From IMG/VR virus record IMGVR_UViG_3300020455_000639, positions 1 to 40,971 of that record: a stretch of 40,971 bases of DNA; one strand, given 5' to 3'. Numbering within the stretch: the first letter of the stretch is position 1; each line of letters opens with the position of its first letter. Made by a program: the position numbers and the translations under genes. The DNA comes from a virus. The notes under the pieces were generated by a model, which saw only the letters and a list, made by a program, of their open reading frames with translations, was not told where the DNA came from and searched no databases. Positions 5,473 to 12,978 of this stretch are shown here, in pieces.

Positions 5473-7392
5473 TTAGATGTTAGTAACTAGCCAACCATTA
5501 GTGTCATCCCAAAACAATAGTTCAAAAGCAGCACCTTCAGTATTAACTGTCATGTCTGCAGCATCACCCATAATTGGTTTACCATTCCTAGCAATAGTTA
5601 ATGCAGCAGCATCAAAGTTCCTTCTGTAATCCATAATCTTAACCCTATCCCCTTGTACTGGAGCCGCAGGTAAAGTAAGAGTGAATGTACCACCACTATC
5701 AGTATCACACATTGCTGTTGTCCATGATGCAATAGTAGTATTAGAACTTATTACTTGATAGTTAGTATCAGGACCCCAAATAGGTACGTTCCTATTCAGA
5801 GACTTGTGACGGAATACTAATTCATCAATGGTTGAATCATATGATAATTGAGATAAAGTTGTTGTACCAATCCCTACCTCACCTTTAATTATTAGGTCTC
5901 CATCAGCAGCAAGGTCACCGTATGCCATGACTGCTGTGTTAGCAGCACCAATGATTGCTTGAGTTGTAGTAGCAGCAAAACCAACACCGATAGTTGCGAT
6001 ACCAGTAGTACCATTACTTAAATCAATCTGATTACCTCTAAGTGTATCAGCATAGTATACATACCTCCACTTCTTAGAATCTTGACCTAAGTCAAAGGAG
6101 TTAGCAACACCTGGAGTAATGTTTGAGTTAACGTTGGCATCAAGAACAACTGCGTTCTCTGTACCAACACCAGTGTTTACAGTACCACCTTGGAAGGTTA
6201 CAGTACCAGCAAAGGTAGATACACCAATAGTTTGTACGTTACCACCTATGTGGATGTCATCTGTGACGGTTACCTTGGATAGTTGTGTGTCACCTATAAC
6301 ATTAAGTGCTTTATCTCCTGGATCAGTAATACCAATACCAAGACCTTCTTTAACGTAAGCATTACATGCTGAGACTGTAGATCCAATACCTACGGAACCA
6401 AAGAAGTGTGTATACTCTACAAACTTACCTGTAAGAACAAAGTTAACAGGACCATAACTTCTTTCAAGTCCTTGAGTCAGTGAACTCTGGAATTTATGAC
6501 CAGTGACATTAGACTGAGGTGCTCCTGCTCCAACTCCATTAACTTGTAAAACTTGAACCGCAAAAGAATCTGTATGAATATCCTGAATCTTTAACCACTT
6601 ACCACTGATAGGATCAGATGGTCTAGGATATGAGTGATCACTTAAGTAATCATCTTGAGCACATCTAAACGTTATTGCTCCATCTTTAAATCTAACATGA
6701 TCTTTTGCAGTGAAACCATGTTGAGCAATAGTAACAGTCATGATACCTACAACAGGATCATAGATTGCGTTACTAATAGTATGTGGTGTTATATTAACAT
6801 CAGCATTAGACCTAACATACATTAAGTCATTAGGTTTACCTGTAATATCACTACGAACATGAGTGTTCTTCCTCATGACTTCATAGTTATACTCAAGATA
6901 ATCAGTAGAAGTAGTACCAAGACCAACCCTTACCTTTGAATCATAGGTTGCTTTGTTACATACAAATAGATTACCTTTAAAGTTTTTACCTGCAGGGAAT
7001 GTATGCAGAAGATCACTCATATTAGGATCGCTTGAGTAACCTTGTGCTATGATTCCTGCTTCTTGTTTGTCGGGACTTGACTCTCCAACAAAAGTAAATG
7101 CTGATTGAGTATCAGTAGAACGAACTATTACACTTTGTCCGTTGGCAATAGATACCATTTCTGATTCAAAATATTCCCCTGATGGTATCTCTTCTTCAAA
7201 AACAACATATCCATTCGTATTAAAAACATCTAATCCACCAGTAGAGAGTCCAACTCTCACTCGTATACTAGCAGAAGTTTGATTGGTACAAGAGACTCTA
7301 CCCTCTACCAAGTCACCTGCGGGAGCGGTATATAATAGTTGATTTTTCTTCGCCAAAGTTGGCCTTACATTTGCTAATGATCCAAAAGACAT
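5473..7392 (-). CDS. fibre-like virion structural protein (639 aa)
   Basis: The N-terminal ~200 residues are beta-rich. A module near residues 205-320 (HSYPRPSDPISGKWLK) recurs in the 1385-aa protein at 23554-27711 as HAYPRSTDPINDKWLG. A stretch of fibre-type short repeats (VIGDTQLSKVTVTDDIHIGG, VSTFAGTVTFQGG) follows. The last ~85 residues (TFTLTLPAAPVQGD, NGKPIMGDAADM) are shared with 23554-27711 and, more distantly, 28087-28542. It is probably a tail-fibre or baseplate-attached protein, lying apart from the main structural block next to metabolic genes. A CATAAATA late promoter precedes it. Confidence 0.75.
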   Translation of the reverse strand: MSFGSLANVRPTLAKKNQLLYTAPAGDLVEGRVSCTNQTSASIRVRVGLSTGGLDVFNTNGYVVFEEEIPSGEYFESEMVSIANGQSVIVRSTDTQSAFTFVGESSPDKQEAGIIAQGYSSDPNMSDLLHTFPAGKNFKGNLFVCNKATYDSKVRVGLGTTSTDYLEYNYEVMRKNTHVRSDITGKPNDLMYVRSNADVNITPHTISNAIYDPVVGIMTVTIAQHGFTAKDHVRFKDGAITFRCAQDDYLSDHSYPRPSDPISGKWLKIQDIHTDSFAVQVLQVNGVGAGAPQSNVTGHKFQSSLTQGLERSYGPVNFVLTGKFVEYTHFFGSVGIGSTVSACNAYVKEGLGIGITDPGDKALNVIGDTQLSKVTVTDDIHIGGNVQTIGVSTFAGTVTFQGGTVNTGVGTENAVVLDANVNSNITPGVANSFDLGQDSKKWRYVYYADTLRGNQIDLSNGTTGIATIGVGFAATTTQAIIGAANTAVMAYGDLAADGDLIIKGEVGIGTTTLSQLSYDSTIDELVFRHKSLNRNVPIWGPDTNYQVISSNTTIASWTTAMCDTDSGGTFTLTLPAAPVQGDRVKIMDYRRNFDAAALTIARNGKPIMGDAADMTVNTEGAAFELLFWDDTNGWLVTNI

Positions 7393-7426
7393 TGGCTATA
7401 TCCTATCGTATAATTTGCAGTAAAAC

Positions 7427-7434
7427 TATTTATG
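7427..7434 (-). promoter_or_regulatory. late-type promoter CATAAATA
   Basis: Minus-strand CATAAATA 35 bases upstream of the structural gene at 5473-7392, in the 81-base divergent gap with the epimerase gene. A late promoter fits a virion protein. Confidence 0.5.
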
Positions 7435-7455
7435 TGTTAGAATATTGGCAAAATG

Positions 7456-7463
7456 CCTAAATA
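7456..7463 (+). promoter_or_regulatory. possible late-type box CCTAAATA
   Basis: Plus-strand CCTAAATA ends 10 bases before the epimerase ATG at 7474. A similar GCTAAATA (4483-4490) precedes the other plus-strand gene. This one is very close to the ATG, so the transcript would be almost leaderless; treat as tentative. Confidence 0.25.
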
Positions 7464-7473
7464 GAATTTAAAA

Positions 7474-8280
7474 ATGATTATTGTTACTGGGACTCAAGGA
7501 TTCATTGGTAGGCACTTCCTTAATACATTAAGGGATAAGGGTGAAGATGTTATAGAGATTGATCAGCAAGGAGCATGGTATTTTAAAAGTAACTTTAATA
7601 AATGGGAAGAGGTAGACTTAATCATACATCAAGGAGCAATAACAGATACAACATGCACCATACTTAAAGCACTACAGGCTTGGAACGTAGACTATAGTAT
7701 ATGGTTATGTAAAAAAGCAATAGAACATCAGATCCCCATCCTGTATGCCTCATCAGCATCTGTCTATGGCAAGACATCTGACATGATCAATCCACTAAAC
7801 TACTATGCCTTATCTAAAGTCACTATAGACTATTGGATTCAAGATCATATAGATGAGTTTAAATTAATACAGGTGTTCAGATACTATAATGTATATGGAA
7901 CTGGTGAAGACCATAAAGGAGATCAAGCAAGTCCAGTAACTAAATTTGCAAAACAAATAAAAGAGACTGGTAAACTAAAACTCTTTGAAGGTTCTGATAA
8001 ATTCCTAAGAGACTTTGTATGTGTAGATGATGTAGTAAATCTTGTTCTTGAGAATGATAAAGAAGAATCTGGATTCTATGATCTAGGTACAAGTAACCCA
8101 GTAAGTTTTGCACAAGTTGCCCAATGGGTAGTTGATAAGTATGGTGGAGAGATAGAAGAGGTTCCATTCCCTGACCATTTAAAAAGAAAGTATCAAGAAT
8201 ATACCTGTGCTAAAAAAGAATGGGGTGATTATAAATTTAAAACTATCCCTGAATATCTTGAGGGATTACCTGCAAGTTAA
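7474..8280 (+). CDS. hldD: HldD-like ADP-heptose 6-epimerase / SDR sugar-nucleotide epimerase (268 aa)
   Basis: An extended short-chain dehydrogenase. It has the N-terminal NAD(P) motif TGTQGFIG, an HQGAITDTT segment, the SASVYG strand and the catalytic Y111-x3-K115. The mid-protein signature YYNVYGTGEDHKGDQASPV and LFEGSDKFLRDFV closely resembles HldD, which converts ADP-D-glycero-D-manno-heptose to the L-glycero form. At 268 aa it is shorter than bacterial HldD (about 310). A kinase and an adenylyltransferase of the same pathway lie at 11200-12355. It converges on and overlaps the oxygenase at 8243-8812 by 38 bases. The substrate is inferred. Confidence 0.8.
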   Translation: MIIVTGTQGFIGRHFLNTLRDKGEDVIEIDQQGAWYFKSNFNKWEEVDLIIHQGAITDTTCTILKALQAWNVDYSIWLCKKAIEHQIPILYASSASVYGKTSDMINPLNYYALSKVTIDYWIQDHIDEFKLIQVFRYYNVYGTGEDHKGDQASPVTKFAKQIKETGKLKLFEGSDKFLRDFVCVDDVVNLVLENDKEESGFYDLGTSNPVSFAQVAQWVVDKYGGEIEEVPFPDHLKRKYQEYTCAKKEWGDYKFKTIPEYLEGLPAS

Positions 8281-8812
8281 AACTTAAAGTCCGTCTCTCT
8301 GAGTCGGACTTTGTTTTGTTAACCCAATGCAACAATGAGTTAGGGAACATAAATGTTTTGCCTACCTCTTGCTCTGGTCTATGATGTTCATTGTTCCAAA
8401 TGAAATCTAAACTATGAAGATCATACCAATCAGAATCATCGGGTAACATTAGTATAGTTATCCCTGAGACATTACCTTTGTGATCATGTGGTGGAGTAAA
8501 GTCTCCTTTAAAATATCTATTAGCCCATACGTCAACATATAATTCACTAAAACTTGCAGGTTCATACTGCACATTAGCACTGTTTATATTCCAACTCTTT
8601 AAGTACTCAGGTATAACCTCTCCAATAAATGAGGTGAACCCTGAATCATTAACCTGCTCCTCAGTAAAATATACAATCTCAAAATCTCTATCTAATAAGT
8701 TTGGAAGATCCTGTTGACTTGTACTATCTACAATAGAATTTAATTCTTTTAATACCTTATCTGGACAAGCACATTCAAGTATAGATGGACCAAATGGATT
8801 AGTTAAATTCAT
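8243..8812 (-). CDS. 2OG-Fe(II) oxygenase-like protein, TIGR02466-like (189 aa)
   Basis: This double-stranded beta-helix protein resembles the TIGR02466 / 2OG-FeII_Oxy_5 group. Candidate metal ligands are in PPHDHKG (H109, H111) with a distal histidine H162 in LLHWVN. The 2-oxoglutarate-binding Arg would be in ERRTLSFN (R173 or R174). Such enzymes hydroxylate or otherwise oxidise an unactivated carbon, often on a carrier-bound or sugar substrate. It is the last gene of the minus-strand cluster and overlaps the upstream oxygenase by four bases. Its 3' end overlaps the epimerase and also encodes a hairpin (8286-8320). Confidence 0.7.
   Translation of the reverse strand: MNLTNPFGPSILECACPDKVLKELNSIVDSTSQQDLPNLLDRDFEIVYFTEEQVNDSGFTSFIGEVIPEYLKSWNINSANVQYEPASFSELYVDVWANRYFKGDFTPPHDHKGNVSGITILMLPDDSDWYDLHSLDFIWNNEHHRPEQEVGKTFMFPNSLLHWVNKTKSDSERRTLSFNLQVIPQDIQG
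8286..8320 (+). terminator. terminator for the epimerase, inside the convergent gene
   Basis: AAAGTCCG (8286-8293) pairs perfectly with CGGACTTT (8305-8312) around an 11-base loop, followed by GTTTTGTT. It starts five bases after the epimerase stop. The same bases encode part of the C-terminus of the oxygenase at 8243-8812, including its ERR motif. Confidence 0.7.
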
Positions 8813-9417
8813 GTGCCAAGATTTAAAAATGATGTAATGATATACTTATCCTCTGATAAAGGAACTGTACCTTCATGTCTAAAGAGATAGTTGCATGGGA
8901 AGATTACTAACTTACCTGCCTCTGGTTTAACTTTAACTTTATAATCCATGAAGTCAGTCTCACCACCCTCATCTACCGTATTTAAATAAAGAATGATACC
9001 AAAGGTTCTAATTACATTTGGACCTGCGGATTGATCTACATGCTCTAAAAACTTTCCTTGACCTTTATAATATATCCTAACAGAATAATCACTAAAAGAC
9101 ATTGGTTGTCCTTGTGGTGTAGGAAGTGTCTCTGAATATTGATGCCACCCATCAGTCATAACATCTGTCATGAAGTCTGATATAGGATCATCAGGACTTG
9201 GATATGCTTGTATAGTATTCTTCCTATCTAAATTTGTATGAAGACTTCCATCAGTAACTGAATCCTCACCACCATATACCTGTCCCTGTTGATGTAGGTC
9301 TTCATTATTCCAAAACCATTCTATACAACTAGCACATTGAGATGTACTTATTGCTTTTGGTTTTGTCCATATTAAATCTTTAAATGTAAGATGATCGGCA
9401 ACTATTTTAGTCATCAA
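8809..9417 (-). CDS. prolyl-4-hydroxylase-type 2OG-Fe(II) oxygenase (202 aa)
   Basis: A full-length oxygenase with the classical facial triad. H126-V-D128 is followed by IILYLNTVDEGGETDF, then the distal histidine H181 in LFRHEG and the 2-oxoglutarate-binding Lys (K191) in DKYIITSFL. This matches the prolyl 4-hydroxylase alpha-subunit-like fold. The substrate may be a protein, a peptide or a cluster product. The gene overlaps both neighbours by four bases (ATGA), a sign of coupling with the sugar cupin upstream and the other oxygenase downstream. Confidence 0.85.
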   Translation of the reverse strand: MMTKIVADHLTFKDLIWTKPKAISTSQCASCIEWFWNNEDLHQQGQVYGGEDSVTDGSLHTNLDRKNTIQAYPSPDDPISDFMTDVMTDGWHQYSETLPTPQGQPMSFSDYSVRIYYKGQGKFLEHVDQSAGPNVIRTFGIILYLNTVDEGGETDFMDYKVKVKPEAGKLVIFPCNYLFRHEGTVPLSEDKYIITSFLNLGT

Positions 9418-9770
9418 TCACCTTTAAAAATTCTGTGTGAATCCTCATCAAAATGTTGAGTAGAAAATTCAAACAACTCAGAGGTTTCTAAAGCATACAT
9501 TTGATGTCTCATCTTCCTTGGGACATGGAACTTATCTCCTGGTTCAAGTATCCTAGTATATGATTGATTTAAATCGTCAGTCTGACCATAAAATAAATGT
9601 ATTCTACCTGACTGAAGATAGAAGGTCTCATCTTTTAATAGATGATAATGCCATGAACATCTCTTACCCTTATTAAAGAATAAGATCTTACCACAATACT
9701 CTGGACAATTTACAATCCATTTCTCATTACCCCATCCCTTTTCAACGTATTTAATTTTTGAAAAAGGCAT
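9414..9770 (-). CDS. sugar-type cupin, mannose-6-phosphate isomerase-like (118 aa)
   Basis: A single-domain cupin. W13-G-N-E16 near the start, the metal site H41-Y-H43 with E48, and R88-H89-Q90 form the usual cupin ligand set. The sequence resembles cupins of sugar-phosphate isomerase/epimerase type in surface-polysaccharide clusters. It probably acts on a sugar phosphate or nucleotide sugar, but the reaction cannot be read from sequence. It overlaps the upstream HAD phosphatase by 20 bases. Confidence 0.8.
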   Translation of the reverse strand: MPFSKIKYVEKGWGNEKWIVNCPEYCGKILFFNKGKRCSWHYHLLKDETFYLQSGRIHLFYGQTDDLNQSYTRILEPGDKFHVPRKMRHQMYALETSELFEFSTQHFDEDSHRIFKGD

Positions 9771-10101
9771 GGTCGTTGACTCCTTTGTCGTCTATAAAGT
9801 GATCTGCATGTGGTTTACCCATGATTAACTCATGGTATTTACAACCCCACATTTTTAATTGTGCTTGAGTTAGTGGTTGTAATAACTCTTCCGCAACTCT
9901 CGCTGCTTCTACATGAGGTTTAGTTTTATTCCTACCCATTGCACGAGCAGTCATGTATATAATATAGTGTCCTTCATCATATAGTTTGTTCACTGCCTCT
10001 ATCCTATCCTTCTTAGGAGTAGCACCTTCATACTGGCATGTCCCACACCCCTCACCAGTTGTACAGATAGTACCATCAATATCAAAACAATATCGTGCCA
10101 T
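9751..10101 (-). CDS. HAD-family phosphatase of capsule/LPS type (116 aa)
   Basis: A small HAD phosphatase without an obvious cap domain. Motif I is D7-I-D9-G-T, motif II is the Thr in YMTARAMGR (T51), motif III is the Lys in MGKP (K96) and motif IV is D104-D105 in FIDDKG. The sequence resembles BcbF-like phosphatases found in capsule and LPS clusters. In the heptose pathway a HAD enzyme (GmhB) removes the C7 phosphate after the kinase step. This protein is smaller than GmhB (about 190 aa) but could fill that role; this is inference from context. A Cys-rich loop (GEGCGTCQYEG) is unusual. Confidence 0.8.
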   Translation of the reverse strand: MARYCFDIDGTICTTGEGCGTCQYEGATPKKDRIEAVNKLYDEGHYIIYMTARAMGRNKTKPHVEAARVAEELLQPLTQAQLKMWGCKYHELIMGKPHADHFIDDKGVNDHAFFKN

Positions 10102-10102
10102 G

Positions 10103-11203
10103 TTATTTTTTACCTAGGTATAGTGTCTTCAATGGATGTCTGGTTGTGGACATAGTTGCATGATAATAATCAATCTTTGCAAGTCCAATAGATATTCCAG
10201 CATCAGTGGATATAGGTTCAACATATAGTTTAACACCTTCTGGAAGATGTTTCAAGTACTCATAGTTTGCTACACAATTCAAAGCACACCCACCAGTTAA
10301 TACTAAATTCTTCTCACCTGTAACATCTAATGTCTTTAGTATTAAAGCAGTCATATAAGTTTCAAAATCTTTTTGTACTCTGTACGCAAGATTAGCAAAC
10401 TTTTGTTTTATATCCTTACTATCTATATCAATAAACTCATCTGTGTCGTTCGGGTATTTCACATAATTATAGGGTATAAAATTTATACCAAACCTACTAC
10501 GATAAAATAATTCTGTAACAAGAGTACCATCATCATGAAGAAAAGATTTTATGTTAGGATCTTCCTTACCATATGAAGACAGACCCATTAATTTACCAGA
10601 ACCAAAGTCTCCAAACCCAAAGTAATTAGATAGTGATTGATATACCATACCAATACCAAAACACAATGGTATCTTATCTGCTTCAAGAAATATTGGAGTA
10701 AAATTAGTAGATTGTCTTTTAAATATAGTTGGATAAGAACAGTTGTAAATACTCTCTACTTCTTGTACATCATCCCTATCTTCAAGAGGATTACCCATAC
10801 CATCTACAACAAGTACACCAGCTCTTTGGAATCCTGAATTATAAAAACCACATGCAGCATGATAAACATGATGTTGAGCATAAGATTCATAATGTACCAA
10901 TTGTTTATGAATTTTTGATGCTCCAATACTACTAGTATATTTTTTAGATACTTGCATACTAAAAGTTTCTGCATCCATTGTGAACTTCGGTTTATTATGA
11001 GGTTCAAATAAACCTGCTATCTGTACCTTATTATCTACACTAGTGATATCCATATTAAATAGAGCTAAAGATGGATAACTATCATGTTTCACTCTACTAA
11101 ATCTCTCCTCTTCAGCGAACCAATCAATCTCACCATTGGTTATCTGACATACAGAAGAGTCATGTGTTAAATTAACACCTAAATGAGGTTTACTTTTTTT
11201 CAT
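10103..11203 (-). CDS. carbamoyltransferase lacking the C-terminal domain (366 aa)
   Basis: The protein contains the complete Kae1-like N-domain of the NodU/TobZ family: LGVNLTHDSS at the start, HHxxHA with H112 and H115, VVDGMGN (D134), MGLSSYG, and TGGCALNCVANYEY near residue 310. It ends at YLGKK, exactly where the full-length paralogue at 15894-17732 passes into its linker (YYGPEY near residue 393). The YrdC-like C-domain with GPRALGNRSIL is absent and no remnant is visible, because the HAD gene starts one base later. It may work with another subunit, have changed function or be inactive. It overlaps the kinase gene by four bases. Confidence 0.82.
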   Translation of the reverse strand: MKKSKPHLGVNLTHDSSVCQITNGEIDWFAEEERFSRVKHDSYPSLALFNMDITSVDNKVQIAGLFEPHNKPKFTMDAETFSMQVSKKYTSSIGASKIHKQLVHYESYAQHHVYHAACGFYNSGFQRAGVLVVDGMGNPLEDRDDVQEVESIYNCSYPTIFKRQSTNFTPIFLEADKIPLCFGIGMVYQSLSNYFGFGDFGSGKLMGLSSYGKEDPNIKSFLHDDGTLVTELFYRSRFGINFIPYNYVKYPNDTDEFIDIDSKDIKQKFANLAYRVQKDFETYMTALILKTLDVTGEKNLVLTGGCALNCVANYEYLKHLPEGVKLYVEPISTDAGISIGLAKIDYYHATMSTTRHPLKTLYLGKK

Positions 11204-11967
11204 AATGAATTAATATCATTAGGTGTTAATGTATAACATCCATAGTTCTGCACTGCAATAGCAGATGCTTTGTTAGCAATTTTAATTGATGCCTCCATGT
11301 CATGTTCTTTTAAAAACTCAGCACATAATGCTGCAAGGAATGTATCACCAGCACCTACCACATCAAATACATTTACATTCTCACTAGGATATAACTCATC
11401 CATATACCATGCACCCTGACCTCCAGCAGTTGTAATTAAATTCTGCTTCGCAGGGTGTACTCTTAAAGTAGATGCTTCTCTCTGATTTATTTTAAAGATA
11501 ACATTCTGTGCTGAGAATAATTCCTTCTTCTTAGTATCAATAAAGACTGGACCTGTAAAATTCTGACAAAAGGTTATGAGATCTTCTATCTTAACAAACC
11601 CTTTATCATAATCAGATATAACTATGGCATCAAACTGTGATGTTAAGAATGCCATCTTAACTTCAGCAGGTTTTATTGGATCAACCTGATCATCATAATC
11701 AACCCTAACCAACTGTTGCTTACTAGCAATGTCAACTATTCTTTTCTTCTTTATTAATTTTCTATTAGTAATATGAGTTACATGAACTCCAAATGCTTGT
11801 AGATTCCTCTTAACATTCTCAGACATACCAAGAGCAGTAAGAGTCTCTTCATGTTTTACAACAGGAACTGGTGCTTCTGGACTTATTCTATCTACACTAC
11901 CAAAGATATAACTATCTTCACATGTCTCGCCTATCAATAATACTTTGTACTGTTTTTGTTGTTGCAT
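11200..11967 (-). CDS. heptose-7-phosphate kinase, HldE N-domain-like PfkB kinase (255 aa)
   Basis: A ribokinase/PfkB-family sugar kinase. RISPEAPVPVV near residue 27 is typical of the HldE kinase domain, and DVVGAGDTF near residue 202 holds the catalytic Asp (D208). HldE phosphorylates heptose 7-phosphate to the 1,7-bisphosphate. The usual GGAANV substrate/nucleotide motif is replaced by ALGMSENV (about 45-52), and the protein is shorter than the ~315-residue HldE domain. I start it at the ATG at 11967; the 11985 start would be TTG. It overlaps the adenylyltransferase gene by 50 bases. Confidence 0.8.
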   Translation of the reverse strand: MQQQKQYKVLLIGETCEDSYIFGSVDRISPEAPVPVVKHEETLTALGMSENVKRNLQAFGVHVTHITNRKLIKKKRIVDIASKQQLVRVDYDDQVDPIKPAEVKMAFLTSQFDAIVISDYDKGFVKIEDLITFCQNFTGPVFIDTKKKELFSAQNVIFKINQREASTLRVHPAKQNLITTAGGQGAWYMDELYPSENVNVFDVVGAGDTFLAALCAEFLKEHDMEASIKIANKASAIAVQNYGCYTLTPNDINSL

Positions 11968-12355
11968 AATCACCAACCCTATCAAAAAATACTAACTTAG
12001 CAGCAGACATAGATCCTATCACAGTCTTATTCTTCCAATCAGATCCAACAACCATAACATGAGGTTTTATAAACTCAACCATTGCTGCTAACTGTGAATC
12101 ATTATCAAAGACTGCAACTCTATGCACTGACTTTAAATTTTCAAGAAAGAATTTCCTATCTTCCATATTATATATGGGTCTAGAATCACCTTTCATCTCA
12201 GCAACCCTTCGGTCACTATCAATACCAACATATACTCTGTCACCTAATGACTTAGCATAGTTAAGTAGTTCCAGATGCCCACGATGAAGTAAGTCAAATG
12301 TTCCGTTGACAAATACTTTAGTAGATGGATGATAAAATTGTCTACCAATGCTCAT
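11918..12355 (-). CDS. heptose-1-phosphate adenylyltransferase-like (145 aa)
   Basis: A cytidylyltransferase-like protein with N17-G-T-F20 and the H24-R-G-H27 nucleotide-binding motif, then DRKFFLENLKSV and VVGSDWKNK. The C-terminal DYATTKTVQSI takes the place of ISSTTEK-type motifs. It matches the C-terminal domain of HldE (RfaE2), which joins AMP to heptose 1-phosphate. Here it is a separate gene upstream of the kinase, the opposite order to the bacterial fusion. With the epimerase at 7474 and the HAD protein it completes most of an ADP-heptose route. Confidence 0.82.
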   Translation of the reverse strand: MSIGRQFYHPSTKVFVNGTFDLLHRGHLELLNYAKSLGDRVYVGIDSDRRVAEMKGDSRPIYNMEDRKFFLENLKSVHRVAVFDNDSQLAAMVEFIKPHVMVVGSDWKNKTVIGSMSAAKLVFFDRVGDYATTKTVQSIIDRRDM

Positions 12356-12978
12356 GAGTATACATTCAAGGTGTCTTGTTGTGATAACATAAAACTAAAG
12401 ATCCATAAGACACGATGCTTATCACCAATGATTTCATCTACCCCATGCTCTGCTTGAGATACAATATACATTAGTAGATCAGTCTCTTCAGTCTCCCAAG
12501 GTTCACCATCAATATATGTAACACCACCAGAGTCTGGTTTCTGTGTTATAAAATTACAATGAACTGTATTGGTTCCTTCAAACCAAGGTGGATCTGTGTG
12601 AGGATGTATGGTTCCTCCTTTAAAACTTATCTCTGTAATTATACCATCTTTTCCTACAGGAGAACACCCAAAGTCTTTGAACCCAAATGTATTTACAAGA
12701 CGATTCTGTATATCATAACAAAGTTTTGGATACTCAAAATCAGGAGATGATGATACTACACATCTAGCATGATCCATATTGGTAGGATCAATAAGAGGAT
12801 TCTGATAATTAACTAGTGGGTTAGCAAACCTAGTAGTTAATTTTGTATCTTTAAGACCCTTAGAATCCATCCTAGGGTCCATAAACCAGTCTTTATGATA
12901 ATTACTCTCAGTCCACTGAGTTAATTCTTTTGCTTCCTCTGGTGTAAGGAAGTCTTTATATGCTCTTACTTTATCCAT
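12352..12978 (-). CDS. 2OG-Fe(II) oxygenase (208 aa)
   Basis: Carries the facial triad H127-T-D129 in HPHTDPPW and a distal histidine H178 in QAEHGVD. R189 in KHRVLWIFSF is the likely 2-oxoglutarate anchor. The beta strands between (VHCNFITQKPDSGGVTYIDG) are as expected for a double-stranded beta-helix. It is only weakly similar to the two oxygenases at 8243-9417. It overlaps the upstream halogenase by eight bases and the adenylyltransferase by four. The substrate is unknown; the position between the halogenases and the sugar genes suggests tailoring of the same product. Confidence 0.78.
   Translation of the reverse strand: MDKVRAYKDFLTPEEAKELTQWTESNYHKDWFMDPRMDSKGLKDTKLTTRFANPLVNYQNPLIDPTNMDHARCVVSSSPDFEYPKLCYDIQNRLVNTFGFKDFGCSPVGKDGIITEISFKGGTIHPHTDPPWFEGTNTVHCNFITQKPDSGGVTYIDGEPWETEETDLLMYIVSQAEHGVDEIIGDKHRVLWIFSFMLSQQDTLNVYS

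Noticed and set aside
10103-11203. Reading the truncated carbamoyltransferase as a pseudogene.
   Set aside because: The frame is intact, metal-site residues are kept, the end falls at the domain boundary and both junctions are tight operon junctions, so a functional short form is more likely.
11968-11985. Upstream non-ATG start for the heptose kinase.
   Set aside because: The extended frame begins with TTG and lies deeper in the adenylyltransferase gene. The ATG at 11967 fits the family N-terminus better.
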